DNA of 64,000 nucleotides from Selenomonas sp. AE3005 (GCF_000686945.1 NZ_JMME01000005.1:1-64000); one strand, 5' to 3'. Positions 34,501 to 43,702 are shown, numbered from the stretch's first letter. Notes: generated by a model from the letters alone, not told the origin. A program made the numbers and translations.

Positions 34501-35234
34501 GTATCAACACGGCCAACCAGCATAATTTCGATACTGGTATCGCGGCCCAGGGTACTTACTTTAACGGCGCACAGCAGCAGGCACAGAATGTATTTACCGC
34601 GACAACGGGCGCGGCCGATAAACACTTCCAGGGTGCGGGTACGGCACAGGCTAACCAGTTCTACGCACCGGGCCGTATGCTTGATTTTGCCCAGAATCTT
34701 TACCTGCCTTCCCAGAATCAGTTTAATACGATGTATTCCGGGCGCATGGGGGCCGCAGGTGCTACTACGACTACTTCCCAGTCCAGCGATAATTCCGGCA
34801 TGTGGGGCGCAGTGGGGACGCTTGGTTCAGCCTTTGTTGCCTGCTTTACGGCTGGTACGAAAGTTACGACGCCTACAGGTTACAAGAATATCGAGGATAT
34901 TAAGGCAGGCGATGAAGTCCTTTCCCTTAACGAGCAGGGCGATATCGTAACCAAGAAGGTAACCTACGTAAATCCGCCGCATAAGCAGCGTATAGTTAAC
35001 GCCTGCTTTAAGAACGGCACAGTCTGGCATACGACAGAGTCTCAGCGCTACTATGACGGCCGCCACTTCTCCTATATTGATTATCCGGGAGAGGCCCTGG
35101 TCTTCCATGGCAGACCGAGTGAAATCGCGGCCCTTGAACTTACCGATAAGATTGCCTATGTTTATGACTTTGCCGTAGACGGCGTTAACGTATTCTTCGC
35201 CAATGACGTAGCTGCCGAAGGTTTTGGTGAATAA
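31545..35234 (+). CDS. Giant Asn/Tyr/Asp-rich internal virion protein with C-terminal degenerate Hint domain
   Basis: 1229 residues. After a short Cys-rich spot (GHCHCKGGG near residue 27), about 1000 residues are low-complexity helix built from Asn, Asp, Gln, Tyr, Ala and Arg, with units such as NNRYERQQ, YNAQEKANTQAYNAF and DNIYKVN. One ordered island, GSWLSNMARRGIINSSTA, lies near residues 553-570. Residues 1100-1229 look like a Hint/intein-fold domain: CFTAGTKVTTPTGYKNIEDI with the block A Cys at 1100, KAGDEVLSL, and a block F-like YDFAVDGVNVFFAND. Block B has TTES (Ser1166) where TxxH is expected, and the end lacks the HN pair. Start TTG overlaps the previous gene. Probably an ejection protein (inference from position). 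Confidence 0.75.
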   Translation: MIDISVFKQLNEYDAYLRPVFTGLGHCHCKGGGESTTVQKRDIPAQTKEEKALQDKLQKYSESGLAGATKLQQEALDYLKNVKGYDWDDLYKKYNGDIDKALADFKKSGDKNLASYARAVEKERSEYLSEANKNYANQKAESDRNTSDYAAAQEGARSRYENDSSRNTADYTGRTNAEASKYENALNNARASYESGLNGARADADKREEGNAATYAYSQQNNTDRNYDELTKARNAYADAQRGTLSDYTDRRDGADKQHQYDLESANRHYKDRQELENQHYNDQSQNDIYSHSSNQSNINNRYERQQGTNIQRNQNKRADNDLDYRNEREDLIDKRDRANDSNNRTWELQSSDNNFNSTTNRLHNEIRYGQESGQNLQDKNDKLAKSERDYINNQGSNIDRYRQEQEEHLNQHQGRQDEELYNYKNDKLEAAKELYNRQQDNISVRSDADSAENAKNTANNDSYLSNWNNRSQQLNDRHRSELEGSTNDYTSKLDDIGSRYRSKLDDIESRYTNAQYGNADKWEELSNGRLAGDWAKNRRQALKDDLDATQGSWLSNMARRGIINSSTANTGLDSVNQSVSDTLAKSFSNDMAQQAGILRDQQAQDKDRYTSLWNLYNADRTDEENRAKAAYDARNVLSNTSYNDALKQVSDYYNQQVSNEAKRHQDVLNYNQNVYNERTDADKAYNAGLNDTYDKTHQTATAQEANNYAARQQADTNNFNAATTFNQNLYNNRNQQAQQGFADAQGITDTLNKQRQADEAARYAQQKDYIDNSYAHQQARNDAYNNAMIETADKYWDNRAKAEADRFAAQSSLNSDVYNHSTNLEGDVYKAQLGLDNQLHNDRRADNTAYYNNDKAAADSAQKSALDTASALYGARSKMDDANNQARVNAETQRYNAQEKANTQAYNAFNDYNKAKDARDLAALKDIYASTTNNADNIYKVNSTAADNIYKTNQSLYDNVYKAANTDNNNIYSARQKATDNYYNGINTANQHNFDTGIAAQGTYFNGAQQQAQNVFTATTGAADKHFQGAGTAQANQFYAPGRMLDFAQNLYLPSQNQFNTMYSGRMGAAGATTTTSQSSDNSGMWGAVGTLGSAFVACFTAGTKVTTPTGYKNIEDIKAGDEVLSLNEQGDIVTKKVTYVNPPHKQRIVNACFKNGTVWHTTESQRYYDGRHFSYIDYPGEALVFHGRPSEIAALELTDKIAYVYDFAVDGVNVFFANDVAAEGFGE

Positions 35235-35277
35235 GCAGGAATATAGCCAAATAAAAGAAGTAATGATGTTTATAGTG

Positions 35278-35313
35278 ATGGCGGCGGGGACTACTGTTCC
35301 TCTCCGCCGGAAA
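35278..35313 (+). other. GC-rich hairpin in the gap before the next gene
   Basis: GGCGG-GGA / TCC-CCGCC imperfect stem with no T-tract. It lies just ahead of the AAAGGATG site of the next gene. It may slow ribosomes or protect an mRNA end; role unknown. Confidence 0.35.
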
Positions 35314-35326
35314 GGATGATTATTTG

Positions 35327-35806
35327 ATGGATGGAAATGACTGGCTTAAGGCTTTAGGTATTTTAGGTGCTGGCTACTTAGGCGGCAGGGCTCTGGGTAT
35401 GTTCGGCGGCGGCAGTAAGAAAGTAGCTGGTGACGCCTTGGCAGGTTTGGACCCGACAGCCTCAATGGAAACCAAAGGGGAGGGGTATTCCGCAGGGACA
35501 GCGCCTAAAGAACTTACTGTTACCGTACCGCAGGGAAAGAAGTTTGATTTCAGCAAGATAGCGCCAGACCTCTTTAAAGGTTTCGGACAGCTCATGGGTG
35601 GCGGCAAGGCTCCTACTCCTGCTGCCGCATCAGAGGCTCCTGCCCCCGCAGCCTCCGCTGCTCCCGTAGTACAGGGACAGAACTTAACGCCGAATAATGG
35701 CGCGCCGGGAAGCTATCAGGCAGGAATCCAGTTGGCCCCTACAGTACAGGGCTATAATTTCCTGGGTAATTTCGGCCTTCCTTATGGCCAGCAGAGATTC
35801 TTTTAA
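35327..35806 (+). CDS. Gly/Ala/Pro-rich small virion protein
   Basis: 159 residues. Residues 5-30 are hydrophobic with glycines (LGILGAGYLGGRALGMFGGG), a possible membrane-inserting segment. A Pro/Ala-rich linker (APTPAAASEAPAPAAS, about 102-118) follows, and the C terminus is QG-rich. Between two large ejection-type proteins, a small membrane-active protein would fit the ejectosome, by analogy with T7 gp14. Not recognised by family. The TTG three bases before the ATG is an alternative start. Confidence 0.55.
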   Translation: MDGNDWLKALGILGAGYLGGRALGMFGGGSKKVAGDALAGLDPTASMETKGEGYSAGTAPKELTVTVPQGKKFDFSKIAPDLFKGFGQLMGGGKAPTPAAASEAPAPAASAAPVVQGQNLTPNNGAPGSYQAGIQLAPTVQGYNFLGNFGLPYGQQRFF

Positions 35807-35824
35807 CTGAAAGGAGACTAACGG

Positions 35825-37762
35825 ATGCCATATACAGGACAAGCAGGATATGGGGCCTTTAACGCTTTAGCTGATATCCTGTCTACGTATATAAACAAAA
35901 GAGCCGTTGATGGTGCTGCCAAGATGGCCGAACAGTTTGAAAAAGACGCAGAAGCGGCACGACAGCCACAGTATGAAAAGCCTGCTCCTATCGTAACGGA
36001 ACAGGGCGCCTACGCCAAGGCGGACGCCATGGAGAATCTTCGGCGGCAGGGAATAATGCCTGACATAGACTTCCTTCATGTTAACGGGCCGAAACAGCTT
36101 CATTACGGAGCACAGGCTGCTTTTGATAAAGTAGTACCCAACGGCCTGCAGCACATTAACTATACAAACGGTTCGCAGGATGCTAAGACGCAGTATAACT
36201 TTACACAGCCGACACAGGCTTTTGGTTATCAGCCTAAGAACGCTTTTAATCTGGCAGATAATCAGAATGGCAACTACTTCCCAATGGGCACGAGCACGCC
36301 GCAAGCTGGAGAGCAGTCAGCGGCTCCGACGACAGAATCTGCCGCTGAAGAAACTTCGCCCGTACAGAAGCCATTTAACGCAGATTTCGCGGCACAGAAG
36401 GCGCTGCACCCGGAACAGTTCATCGGCAACTACTATGTGGGTAACAATCCTGACGATGAAACACTGAAGAAGGCTTATATCCAGAAATATCAGGAACATA
36501 ACCAGCGTCCGAACTACCAGAACATGAGCGTAGGCGATATGCAGCGTGAATTTGCACAGCGGAATAATCCCCTGACCGGCATTACCCCCCAGTCGCAGGA
36601 AGACTACGTCAATAAGTCCATCGAAAACTACAAGTACCGTAAAGGCATGATGGAACATCCTGAATGGTACGTAGGAAGCCGTTATATTGGTGATAAGCTG
36701 ACGGGTGATGAGAAACATGATGCTGAAGTCCGCAAAGAAGCACAGGTAGCCAACGAAATTCAGGCGGCCCATGACCGTGAACAGCAGGGAACACCGGCTG
36801 CATCGGAATTCCAGTATAAAAATCCAATTAAGGAACAGTACGGCGCAAACGGCAAGATAGCAAAGGCGGCTCCTTCTTACGATGAATACAAACACGCGAT
36901 GAAGAAGAAACGCGCAGAAGTGCTTAGACAGATGGTAAGCAAGTACGGTGAGGCCGCTGCGGAAAAAGCCCTTAAGATGATTGATTCTACCATTGAGGAC
37001 AACCTTGACACGTATCAGGACAGTCTACTTGACCAGCAGTTAAGAAGAACCAATGATAAGCTCCTGGCCCGTGATAACAAAGGCAACGTGACAGGGCGCG
37101 CAGATATGAGCAGACCTGCGAACAAAATAGCGTTCCTGACGGAACTTGCCAACTACAACAGCATGGCGAAGCGTTTCAATAAGCCTGCCTATGACCTGGC
37201 CATTGCCAAAGAGATTCTGAGCAGTGACAACATTAAGACTGTAAACATTGATTCCGGCGGCAATATTCAGCTTATCGGTGTACCCGCTAACGGCGGCAAG
37301 TTCGATGACGGCAGTCCTTATCAGGTTCTTGGCACTATCAGCAAGAGCCTGAGTCCGAAGGATATTCTGGTATCGAAGGATAAGGAAAAAGATAGACAGA
37401 GCAAAGAGAAGATGAATCATGAAGATAACCAAACAAAACTGGATGTGGCCCATATCAACGGTGAATACCATATTCGGGGTGCGAATATTAAGGGTGCAAC
37501 AGGTGGTAAAAGTGCCATAGGCTGGCGTAACAAACTGAATCACCTGGGCGAACTTGCTTATCAGTCCATAGGCGAGGATGGCATTCCGGGGACGGCATAT
37601 AGCGATGCTGATGACCACAACGTAGCAGCTTATGCCGATGAATTACATAAATTCATGGAGTCTTCAGAGGCCGACGAGGATGATATCCGCTGGGCAAAAC
37701 AGGAGCTGGAACGAGTTAGTGGCAAGTACCAGAATAATCTCCAAGTCTATAGCGCACAGTAA
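35825..37762 (+). CDS. Large internal virion/ejection-type protein
   Basis: 645 residues, soluble, helical and Gln/Asn-rich. The first about 70 residues are helical (GAFNALADILSTYINKRAVD). The middle has two related segments about 80 residues apart: PEQFIGNYYVGNNPDDETLKK and PEWYVGSRYIGDKLTGDEK, each followed by a charged helix. A conserved-looking region EILSSDNIKTVNIDSGGNIQ follows. Its place between the Hint protein and the 1961-residue enzyme suggests the middle member of a three-protein ejection set like T7 gp14-15-16. This is inferred from order only. A terminator-like hairpin follows. Confidence 0.6.
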   Translation: MPYTGQAGYGAFNALADILSTYINKRAVDGAAKMAEQFEKDAEAARQPQYEKPAPIVTEQGAYAKADAMENLRRQGIMPDIDFLHVNGPKQLHYGAQAAFDKVVPNGLQHINYTNGSQDAKTQYNFTQPTQAFGYQPKNAFNLADNQNGNYFPMGTSTPQAGEQSAAPTTESAAEETSPVQKPFNADFAAQKALHPEQFIGNYYVGNNPDDETLKKAYIQKYQEHNQRPNYQNMSVGDMQREFAQRNNPLTGITPQSQEDYVNKSIENYKYRKGMMEHPEWYVGSRYIGDKLTGDEKHDAEVRKEAQVANEIQAAHDREQQGTPAASEFQYKNPIKEQYGANGKIAKAAPSYDEYKHAMKKKRAEVLRQMVSKYGEAAAEKALKMIDSTIEDNLDTYQDSLLDQQLRRTNDKLLARDNKGNVTGRADMSRPANKIAFLTELANYNSMAKRFNKPAYDLAIAKEILSSDNIKTVNIDSGGNIQLIGVPANGGKFDDGSPYQVLGTISKSLSPKDILVSKDKEKDRQSKEKMNHEDNQTKLDVAHINGEYHIRGANIKGATGGKSAIGWRNKLNHLGELAYQSIGEDGIPGTAYSDADDHNVAAYADELHKFMESSEADEDDIRWAKQELERVSGKYQNNLQVYSAQ

Positions 37763-37769
37763 TCAAACA

Positions 37770-37797
37770 GAGGGGAGGGCTTTCCTCCCCGTTTTTA
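37770..37797 (+). terminator. Terminator-like hairpin before the giant enzyme gene
   Basis: GGGGAGG (37772-37778) / CCTCCCC (37784-37790) then GTTTTT. The following gene starts only 20 bases later, so it may act as a partial terminator. Confidence 0.75.
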
Positions 37798-37816
37798 AAG
37801 GAGCGATGTAACCTAA

Positions 37817-40800
37817 ATGAGTTTTATTACAGAAAGTCTTGAGGCAAAACGCGAAGAGCGGGAAGGGGCGGCCCAGTATGGTTCTTCGGTTGACTATATA
37901 ACAGCGAATACACCGGTTGAAGATACAGACTCCAGTGAAGAAAGTTCAGATGGCGGCGGCTCCTTTTGGGGCGAAATGGCGCAGGATATCACAAAGGCGC
38001 TTCAGCATGTAGGCCAGGCAATGTCTAATGTTCGTCAGCAGGAACAGGGAGACTTAGAACAGGTAGGCGCGGAAACAGGTCAGGCAGCAGCAGACTGGTA
38101 CAATGTTGAAGGAAAGGATTATAACGACTTATCTGTTCCCCAGAAACTTGTTCATGGTGATTTCAGGGGCGCGCTTAATGACTTCGACGACTACTACACC
38201 AATAATGCCCTTCAGCGTTTTGACCAGCTGCGGGATGATGACGGCAACGTAACACCTGAATCCGCATCTGAAGCAGAAAATGGCAGCAGTTATGGTTATG
38301 ATGCTACGGGAAGCGCCCCCGTTATTGACCCGAACTCTAACTATGACTATAGTACCACCGAATTCGCGGATAACCTGCCGGGGCATATAGGAAGAGATTT
38401 TCGTGACTGGTCAAATTTGGTTGACCAGGACTTTGATACAGTCTGGGAAAGCGGCGGTTCAGAAGGTAAATGGAAACTCTATGAAGACGCCGTCGCAAAT
38501 CCAGCAATGAAGGTTGCGGCAACTCCTTATATGCCTGCTCCTGCCCGTGTCATAGCCGGGGCAGTAGCGGCTCCTTCATTTATCAGTGGCGTAGTAAACG
38601 CGGCATCCGATGGCTATAACGGCGAAGCAGGCAATGGTTCTGGCGGTGTCCTTGGCGCAGCCAATAATGTAGTGGATACCGTAATTGGAAAACCGTTGGA
38701 AGAAGTTGTGGGCGCAGTTTCTCATCCGGGCCAGACGCTTTCCGCTATTTACGACCATCCCGCAGACCTCTGGAACAAAGTCCTTGAACCCGGCATGATT
38801 GTCGAAGGCGGTATCCGGGCAGGCAAGAAAGGCTATGATTATACACGCAGCAAAGAGACTGAACCTGCGCCTGAACCTGAACAGGCTCCAGAGCCAACAT
38901 CAGAAGGGATACAGACAGGTTCTGAATATGATGCTGCCATTAACGAAGCCTGTGCCAGGTACGGATTAGACCCCAGACTGGGACACGCGGTAGCACAGAC
39001 AGAAAGCCAGCATGGGAAGAGTACTTCAAACGTATTCGGTGTCAACGGTATCTCTGACCCCTATGAAAGTATCGATGTCGGCGTAAAGAGCTTGAAGCGC
39101 TGTATTGATGATAACGGCGGGGATATTGATGCAGGACTGAGGGAATACAACGGCAACGCGAACCCGGACTATACTTCGACTGTGCACCAGATAGAGAATG
39201 AGTACGGAGGCTCTGGAAGAGCCCCCGGAAACTCTGCTTCCTGGGATATCGACATGAGTGAAGTCGGCAACACCATGGATAATCATTCAGTTGGCTGTGT
39301 GGAAGCCGTAACCAAACTGGGCAAGAATAATGATTTCCTGGGCCGCGAATTAAATAACGGCGTAGTTGGTGTACCTAAACTCATTGAGGACGCGAAGGCA
39401 GAGGGTCGTTACCTGGACTATGACCCCAGTAAGCTGGAACGTGGCGACGTTATCGTCTTTGACGGCGATGAACATGTCATGATGTATGCCGGTGACGGCC
39501 GTATCGTAGGCAACAGTTCCAGTCTGGATAGAATCGTAGAGCGCGGCTTAAATGAACAGGGGCAGACGCCTACGGGTATTATCAAGGCAGGAGGAGCAAG
39601 AGGCGGCACGGGGAATGTACGAAATCTTGCCAGGGATACCGAGGAAACTGCGGCAGATAACAACAGTCACGCTTTTGATGAAGTAAATAATGCGGCCGAA
39701 AAAGGCTCGGACAACCTTCCCTCGCTGGAAGATGAGGCCAGGGCGGAAACAAACAGCCTGCCTGACCCTGAAGAAATCTTCGGTAAAGAGGAAAAGCAGG
39801 AGGTTAAGGTAGAGCGCCAGCCTGGTGAATCTGATGATGCTTACGCAGAACGCCTCTATAATCAGGGAGTAAAAATCGGCAATAAGGATGTACCGTCACA
39901 TAATGATGCTGCTGTCATTAACCAGATAAAAGATGAACTGGGTGAGTTGAAGAAACAGCAGGATATCGCACTGGGGAAACCCGATAGGCTGTCCATCCTT
40001 GGTTTATCTGATGCTACAGTAAATGCGATGAAAAAGCTGGGCGATAAGGAAATCCCCTTAAAGTCTTTCAGTGAAACAGACCGCCTTGTACTGAAAAAAG
40101 CAGGCTATGAGGGAGAAACCGTAAACGCCTCAAAAGTGGCAGCGGATTATGATGCCAAAGTCCTGATGGATAAAATGATTCGCCAGCGGGCAGAGGAAAT
40201 TAAGATTAAACAGGCACAGCTGGGAGAACTTGAACTCCGTAAGCCCGAACTAAAAGAAGAGCCCGAACTCCGTAAGCCGGAGCCCAAAGAAGAACCGGCA
40301 GGCGAGGACTTGATTGACGACCCGGAATCCTGGGATATCAGGGTTAAGGATGATTTTCAGAACAAAGCACCCAAGGAAGACGAAGGTTTAATTGATGACC
40401 CCGAATCCTGGGAACTGGAAGCACCCAAAGATACCGATACCCAGATGAAACGGAATATCGAAAAGATGCTTGAAGACCCGTCCCTGCGCGGTGAATGGAT
40501 TAACCCCGAAAAGAAATCAAACTCACTGGCGGAAAGAACTTTCCCGAAGAATAAGAAAGACAGGGTACAGGAAGAACCGGAAGAAAGCGTAGAACCTATC
40601 ACCAACAAAGAACTGCGTGACCGTATAGAGGCTTTCGGTTACAGGCTGGATGATTCCAACTTCAACGAGAAAAGGGCAGGCGGCCGCGATTCCTATGTGG
40701 ATGGCAATACAATCGTAACCAAGCATCAGAACGATACGGACGCACAGGTTCATCATCTCGCAGATAAGCTGACGGATGACTTCAATATTACGGAACAGCG

Positions 40801-43702
40801 CTACGACCAGGAACTTAATGACGGCCTGAAAAAGATGTGGGAACGGAACAAGTACGGCGTAGACAGGGAAAAGGAATACTACCATGATGATGAAGGTATC
40901 CACAGCCCGGATAATCGGCGCTTTGCCGTCATGAACGCAATAAAAGAGCATCTTCATGACCCTGAACAGGCTAAGGCAGATTTCCCGCAGTTTGACCGTG
41001 TTATTGAAGAGAAGATTAAGGAAAGCGGCCTCGAAACACAGGTAAAGGAACTGCAGGACGGGCTTTACCGCATGCGTACCCAGTCTCCTGAAGCCGCAGT
41101 AGAAGCATCACTGGAGGCCTATGACCCGTACGCAGGACTGGGCAGGATAGAAACCGCGAAACAGATGGTAAGCAACGGGCTGACTAAGCTCAAGATGCAG
41201 CTTGTTGACGAGGACTATGGCGCCAAGCGTTTCGATGAAAAGAAAAAAGCAGCTGGCGGCAGCGTAGAACATTCAAAAGACACCCTCTACGACAACATAT
41301 CCTACGCAAAAGGTACGGGCAAAGGCGTAGCAGAACTTATGGTTGAACCTCATAAGGCAGAGGATGCAGGTAAAATCGCGAATTCCATCAATAAGGTCTT
41401 TGGCGAAGGTACAGTCAAGGAACACAAGAGCCTGCATAATATCATTCAGGGCTATCATCAGGCAGTTAAAGGCAAGTTCGGCAACAAGGACATGCTGCAG
41501 GCACTCAATGCTTATCTGGCTGCCAATACGCTCCACCGGAATCTTAAGGCGCGTGAAAACAGACTTACAAATGAGATTAATCGCCGTGAGAACCTTATAA
41601 AGAACAAGGGGATAGATACGGAACTCAACATGGAAGATTCTGCTCCTGCAGCAAGAGCGAAAGGCTATATGGCTGCCATGGACTTCGGCGGCAAGCAGAA
41701 GCAAAAAGCGCTGGAAAAAGAACTCCATCAGCTCCGTTCAGGTGGTTACCAGATGCCCTGGCGCAATGGCGTCGTGGACGCGAGAAAAGTGGTCAAGAAC
41801 GCGCCTCAAGAAGTAAAAGACGCCGCTAAGGAGATTTATGATTATACTGATAACCTGCTGAATATCGCGGAGAAGTCGGGGCTTATCTCAAATAAGGTGC
41901 ATAAGGCGCTTAAAGGAAACTTCCTGCCGATATCCAAGGCTTTCAAGCCCCAGCTGGAATCCGCGTTAAAAGAAGCCGGTGTACCCGATGCGGAAATTAA
42001 GAGCGCGATGAGAACCTTTGACAGCATTAAGGGCAGCAACCACGATATCCACAACGTACTGGAAGACGTGGAAAACTATACCCAGACGCTCACCAATGAG
42101 GCGGCGCGGAATAAGCTCGTTATTGAGCCGATGGTAAAAGACCTCAAGGCGTTTAAGCTCGGACGCGAAGTTGACCCCGAAAAGGTAACGGATGAAAGTA
42201 CCGTAGTCTTTGGCTGGGAAAACGGCAAAAGGGTGGCTTACGATGTACAGGACCCGCTGATTAAACAGGCGATGGACGTAATCGAGTCGCCGGAAGAAAC
42301 CAATGCCATAATGAGATGCTGGGCAGGCATGATGGATTTCTGGCGCGCAGGAACGGTTAACACCCCGGCCTTTACCGCAACGCAGCTTGTTCGTCAGTTC
42401 GTGGATGGCCTTCTGCTGGGTGAAGGAAAGATGTATAAACCTGTGAAAACCGAGATTGACGGCCTTAAGAGCCTTAAATCCAAAGACCAGGATTATTACG
42501 ACTTCAAGGTTGCAGGTATCAGCCACTCCAACATGGTAGCTCTTGACAAAGGCAACGTTACCAAGTCTGTTAAGCAGGCATACGATAAGCCTCTGGTGAC
42601 CTGGAAAGGATTCAAGGAGAAAGCCACTGCGATACCTTCTGCGGTAGAAAGTTCAACCCGTCTGGGCAAGTTTAAGTCTGATTTAAAAGGCGGCGCAGAC
42701 TTTGAAGATGCCGTAATGAACGCCAAGAGGGTGGCCGTAGACTTTGGCCGCCATGGTTCCTTCGGTAAGAAGGTCAACCGCTACGGACCGTTCTTCAATG
42801 CGGCAATTCAGGGTACAAGAGCTTATATACATGCCCTGTTCCGTGGCAGGAATAGGAAACGCGCAGCCATCGTAGCAGGTACTGCGGTGGGAATGACTTA
42901 TCTGAACTGGCTTCGCATCCATAATGAACCCTGGTATCAGGATATGTCGGACGAAGAAAAGAGCCGCAGCTGGTTCTTGTCCGAACATCTGACTATTCCA
43001 AAGAGCCAGGAACTTGGTGCTCTCTGCGGCGCCTTTGAAAATCTCTTTAACGCTACGCAGGATGGTAAGTACGGCAAACATTTACTGGAAACAGCCAAGC
43101 TCTTATATGAACTTCTCCCCGGCATGCCGACAACCGGCCCGTTAACAGCTGTAGAACTTAAAATGAACTACGACCTCTTCAGCAATCGTGAAATCGTAGC
43201 AGATAAGTATAAGAAAAAGGACTTCGACAACTCTTACGATAAGAACAAGACCAGCACTATGGCTGTAGAAATAGCCAGAGCTTTAGGGGTTAATCCCGCA
43301 CAGGTTGAATTCACGTCAAAAGGCGTCGGTGGCCAGATGGCGAAACAGCTCATGGATACTGCAGACTGGGCTAAGGGCAATCGTAACCTGACACTTGGAA
43401 AAGCCCTGGGATTCAGTGCGAAGTTTACGCCGGATAAGCATTCTTCACAGGCAGTTTCCGACTTCTATGAGCTGAAGGAGAAAACAGCCAAGGCATTTGA
43501 CGGCACGAAAGAATCTCCCGGCGGGACAAATAAGTATAATACGACCGCCATGAAAAAGAACTTCCGCCTTAAACAGATGTCTGCTTCTGACCGCCGCGAC
43601 TATATGTTTGTGGAAAAGGTAGAGCATGACCTGAAGAACATAAAGGATAAGAATAAGCAGCAGGAATACATCAAGAAAGCCATGAGGGGATACAAGAAGT
43701 AA
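37817..43702 (+). CDS. 1961-residue ejection protein with lytic transglycosylase and NlpC/P60-like domains
   Basis: Residues about 368-480 are an SLT-type lytic transglycosylase: CARYGLDPRLGHAVAQTES with catalytic Glu396, then NVFGVNG and LREYNGNANPDY. Residues about 485-610 look like an NlpC/P60 or CHAP cysteine peptidase, with Cys494 in NHSVGCVEAV and His553 in GDEHVMMYAG after RGDVIVFDG. A coiled, charged middle carries a duplicated LIDDPESW motif. The last about 560 residues (NTPAFTATQLVRQFVDG, NRYGPFFNAAIQGTRAY, TIPKSQELGALCGAFE) resemble the large polyvalent-protein LPD38-like domain. The enzyme would cut glycan and peptide bonds of the wall during DNA entry. ATG follows AAAGGAGCGATG. 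No transmembrane helix is obvious. Confidence 0.85.
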   Translation: MSFITESLEAKREEREGAAQYGSSVDYITANTPVEDTDSSEESSDGGGSFWGEMAQDITKALQHVGQAMSNVRQQEQGDLEQVGAETGQAAADWYNVEGKDYNDLSVPQKLVHGDFRGALNDFDDYYTNNALQRFDQLRDDDGNVTPESASEAENGSSYGYDATGSAPVIDPNSNYDYSTTEFADNLPGHIGRDFRDWSNLVDQDFDTVWESGGSEGKWKLYEDAVANPAMKVAATPYMPAPARVIAGAVAAPSFISGVVNAASDGYNGEAGNGSGGVLGAANNVVDTVIGKPLEEVVGAVSHPGQTLSAIYDHPADLWNKVLEPGMIVEGGIRAGKKGYDYTRSKETEPAPEPEQAPEPTSEGIQTGSEYDAAINEACARYGLDPRLGHAVAQTESQHGKSTSNVFGVNGISDPYESIDVGVKSLKRCIDDNGGDIDAGLREYNGNANPDYTSTVHQIENEYGGSGRAPGNSASWDIDMSEVGNTMDNHSVGCVEAVTKLGKNNDFLGRELNNGVVGVPKLIEDAKAEGRYLDYDPSKLERGDVIVFDGDEHVMMYAGDGRIVGNSSSLDRIVERGLNEQGQTPTGIIKAGGARGGTGNVRNLARDTEETAADNNSHAFDEVNNAAEKGSDNLPSLEDEARAETNSLPDPEEIFGKEEKQEVKVERQPGESDDAYAERLYNQGVKIGNKDVPSHNDAAVINQIKDELGELKKQQDIALGKPDRLSILGLSDATVNAMKKLGDKEIPLKSFSETDRLVLKKAGYEGETVNASKVAADYDAKVLMDKMIRQRAEEIKIKQAQLGELELRKPELKEEPELRKPEPKEEPAGEDLIDDPESWDIRVKDDFQNKAPKEDEGLIDDPESWELEAPKDTDTQMKRNIEKMLEDPSLRGEWINPEKKSNSLAERTFPKNKKDRVQEEPEESVEPITNKELRDRIEAFGYRLDDSNFNEKRAGGRDSYVDGNTIVTKHQNDTDAQVHHLADKLTDDFNITEQRYDQELNDGLKKMWERNKYGVDREKEYYHDDEGIHSPDNRRFAVMNAIKEHLHDPEQAKADFPQFDRVIEEKIKESGLETQVKELQDGLYRMRTQSPEAAVEASLEAYDPYAGLGRIETAKQMVSNGLTKLKMQLVDEDYGAKRFDEKKKAAGGSVEHSKDTLYDNISYAKGTGKGVAELMVEPHKAEDAGKIANSINKVFGEGTVKEHKSLHNIIQGYHQAVKGKFGNKDMLQALNAYLAANTLHRNLKARENRLTNEINRRENLIKNKGIDTELNMEDSAPAARAKGYMAAMDFGGKQKQKALEKELHQLRSGGYQMPWRNGVVDARKVVKNAPQEVKDAAKEIYDYTDNLLNIAEKSGLISNKVHKALKGNFLPISKAFKPQLESALKEAGVPDAEIKSAMRTFDSIKGSNHDIHNVLEDVENYTQTLTNEAARNKLVIEPMVKDLKAFKLGREVDPEKVTDESTVVFGWENGKRVAYDVQDPLIKQAMDVIESPEETNAIMRCWAGMMDFWRAGTVNTPAFTATQLVRQFVDGLLLGEGKMYKPVKTEIDGLKSLKSKDQDYYDFKVAGISHSNMVALDKGNVTKSVKQAYDKPLVTWKGFKEKATAIPSAVESSTRLGKFKSDLKGGADFEDAVMNAKRVAVDFGRHGSFGKKVNRYGPFFNAAIQGTRAYIHALFRGRNRKRAAIVAGTAVGMTYLNWLRIHNEPWYQDMSDEEKSRSWFLSEHLTIPKSQELGALCGAFENLFNATQDGKYGKHLLETAKLLYELLPGMPTTGPLTAVELKMNYDLFSNREIVADKYKKKDFDNSYDKNKTSTMAVEIARALGVNPAQVEFTSKGVGGQMAKQLMDTADWAKGNRNLTLGKALGFSAKFTPDKHSSQAVSDFYELKEKTAKAFDGTKESPGGTNKYNTTAMKKNFRLKQMSASDRRDYMFVEKVEHDLKNIKDKNKQQEYIKKAMRGYKK

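Noticed and set aside
32248-34950. Alternative-frame ORFs of 157, 98, 122 and 245 residues within the large Asn-rich gene
   Set aside because: Thr/Ile/Arg-rich frames created by the repetitive AAC/GAC/TAC codons of the main frame; no start signals.
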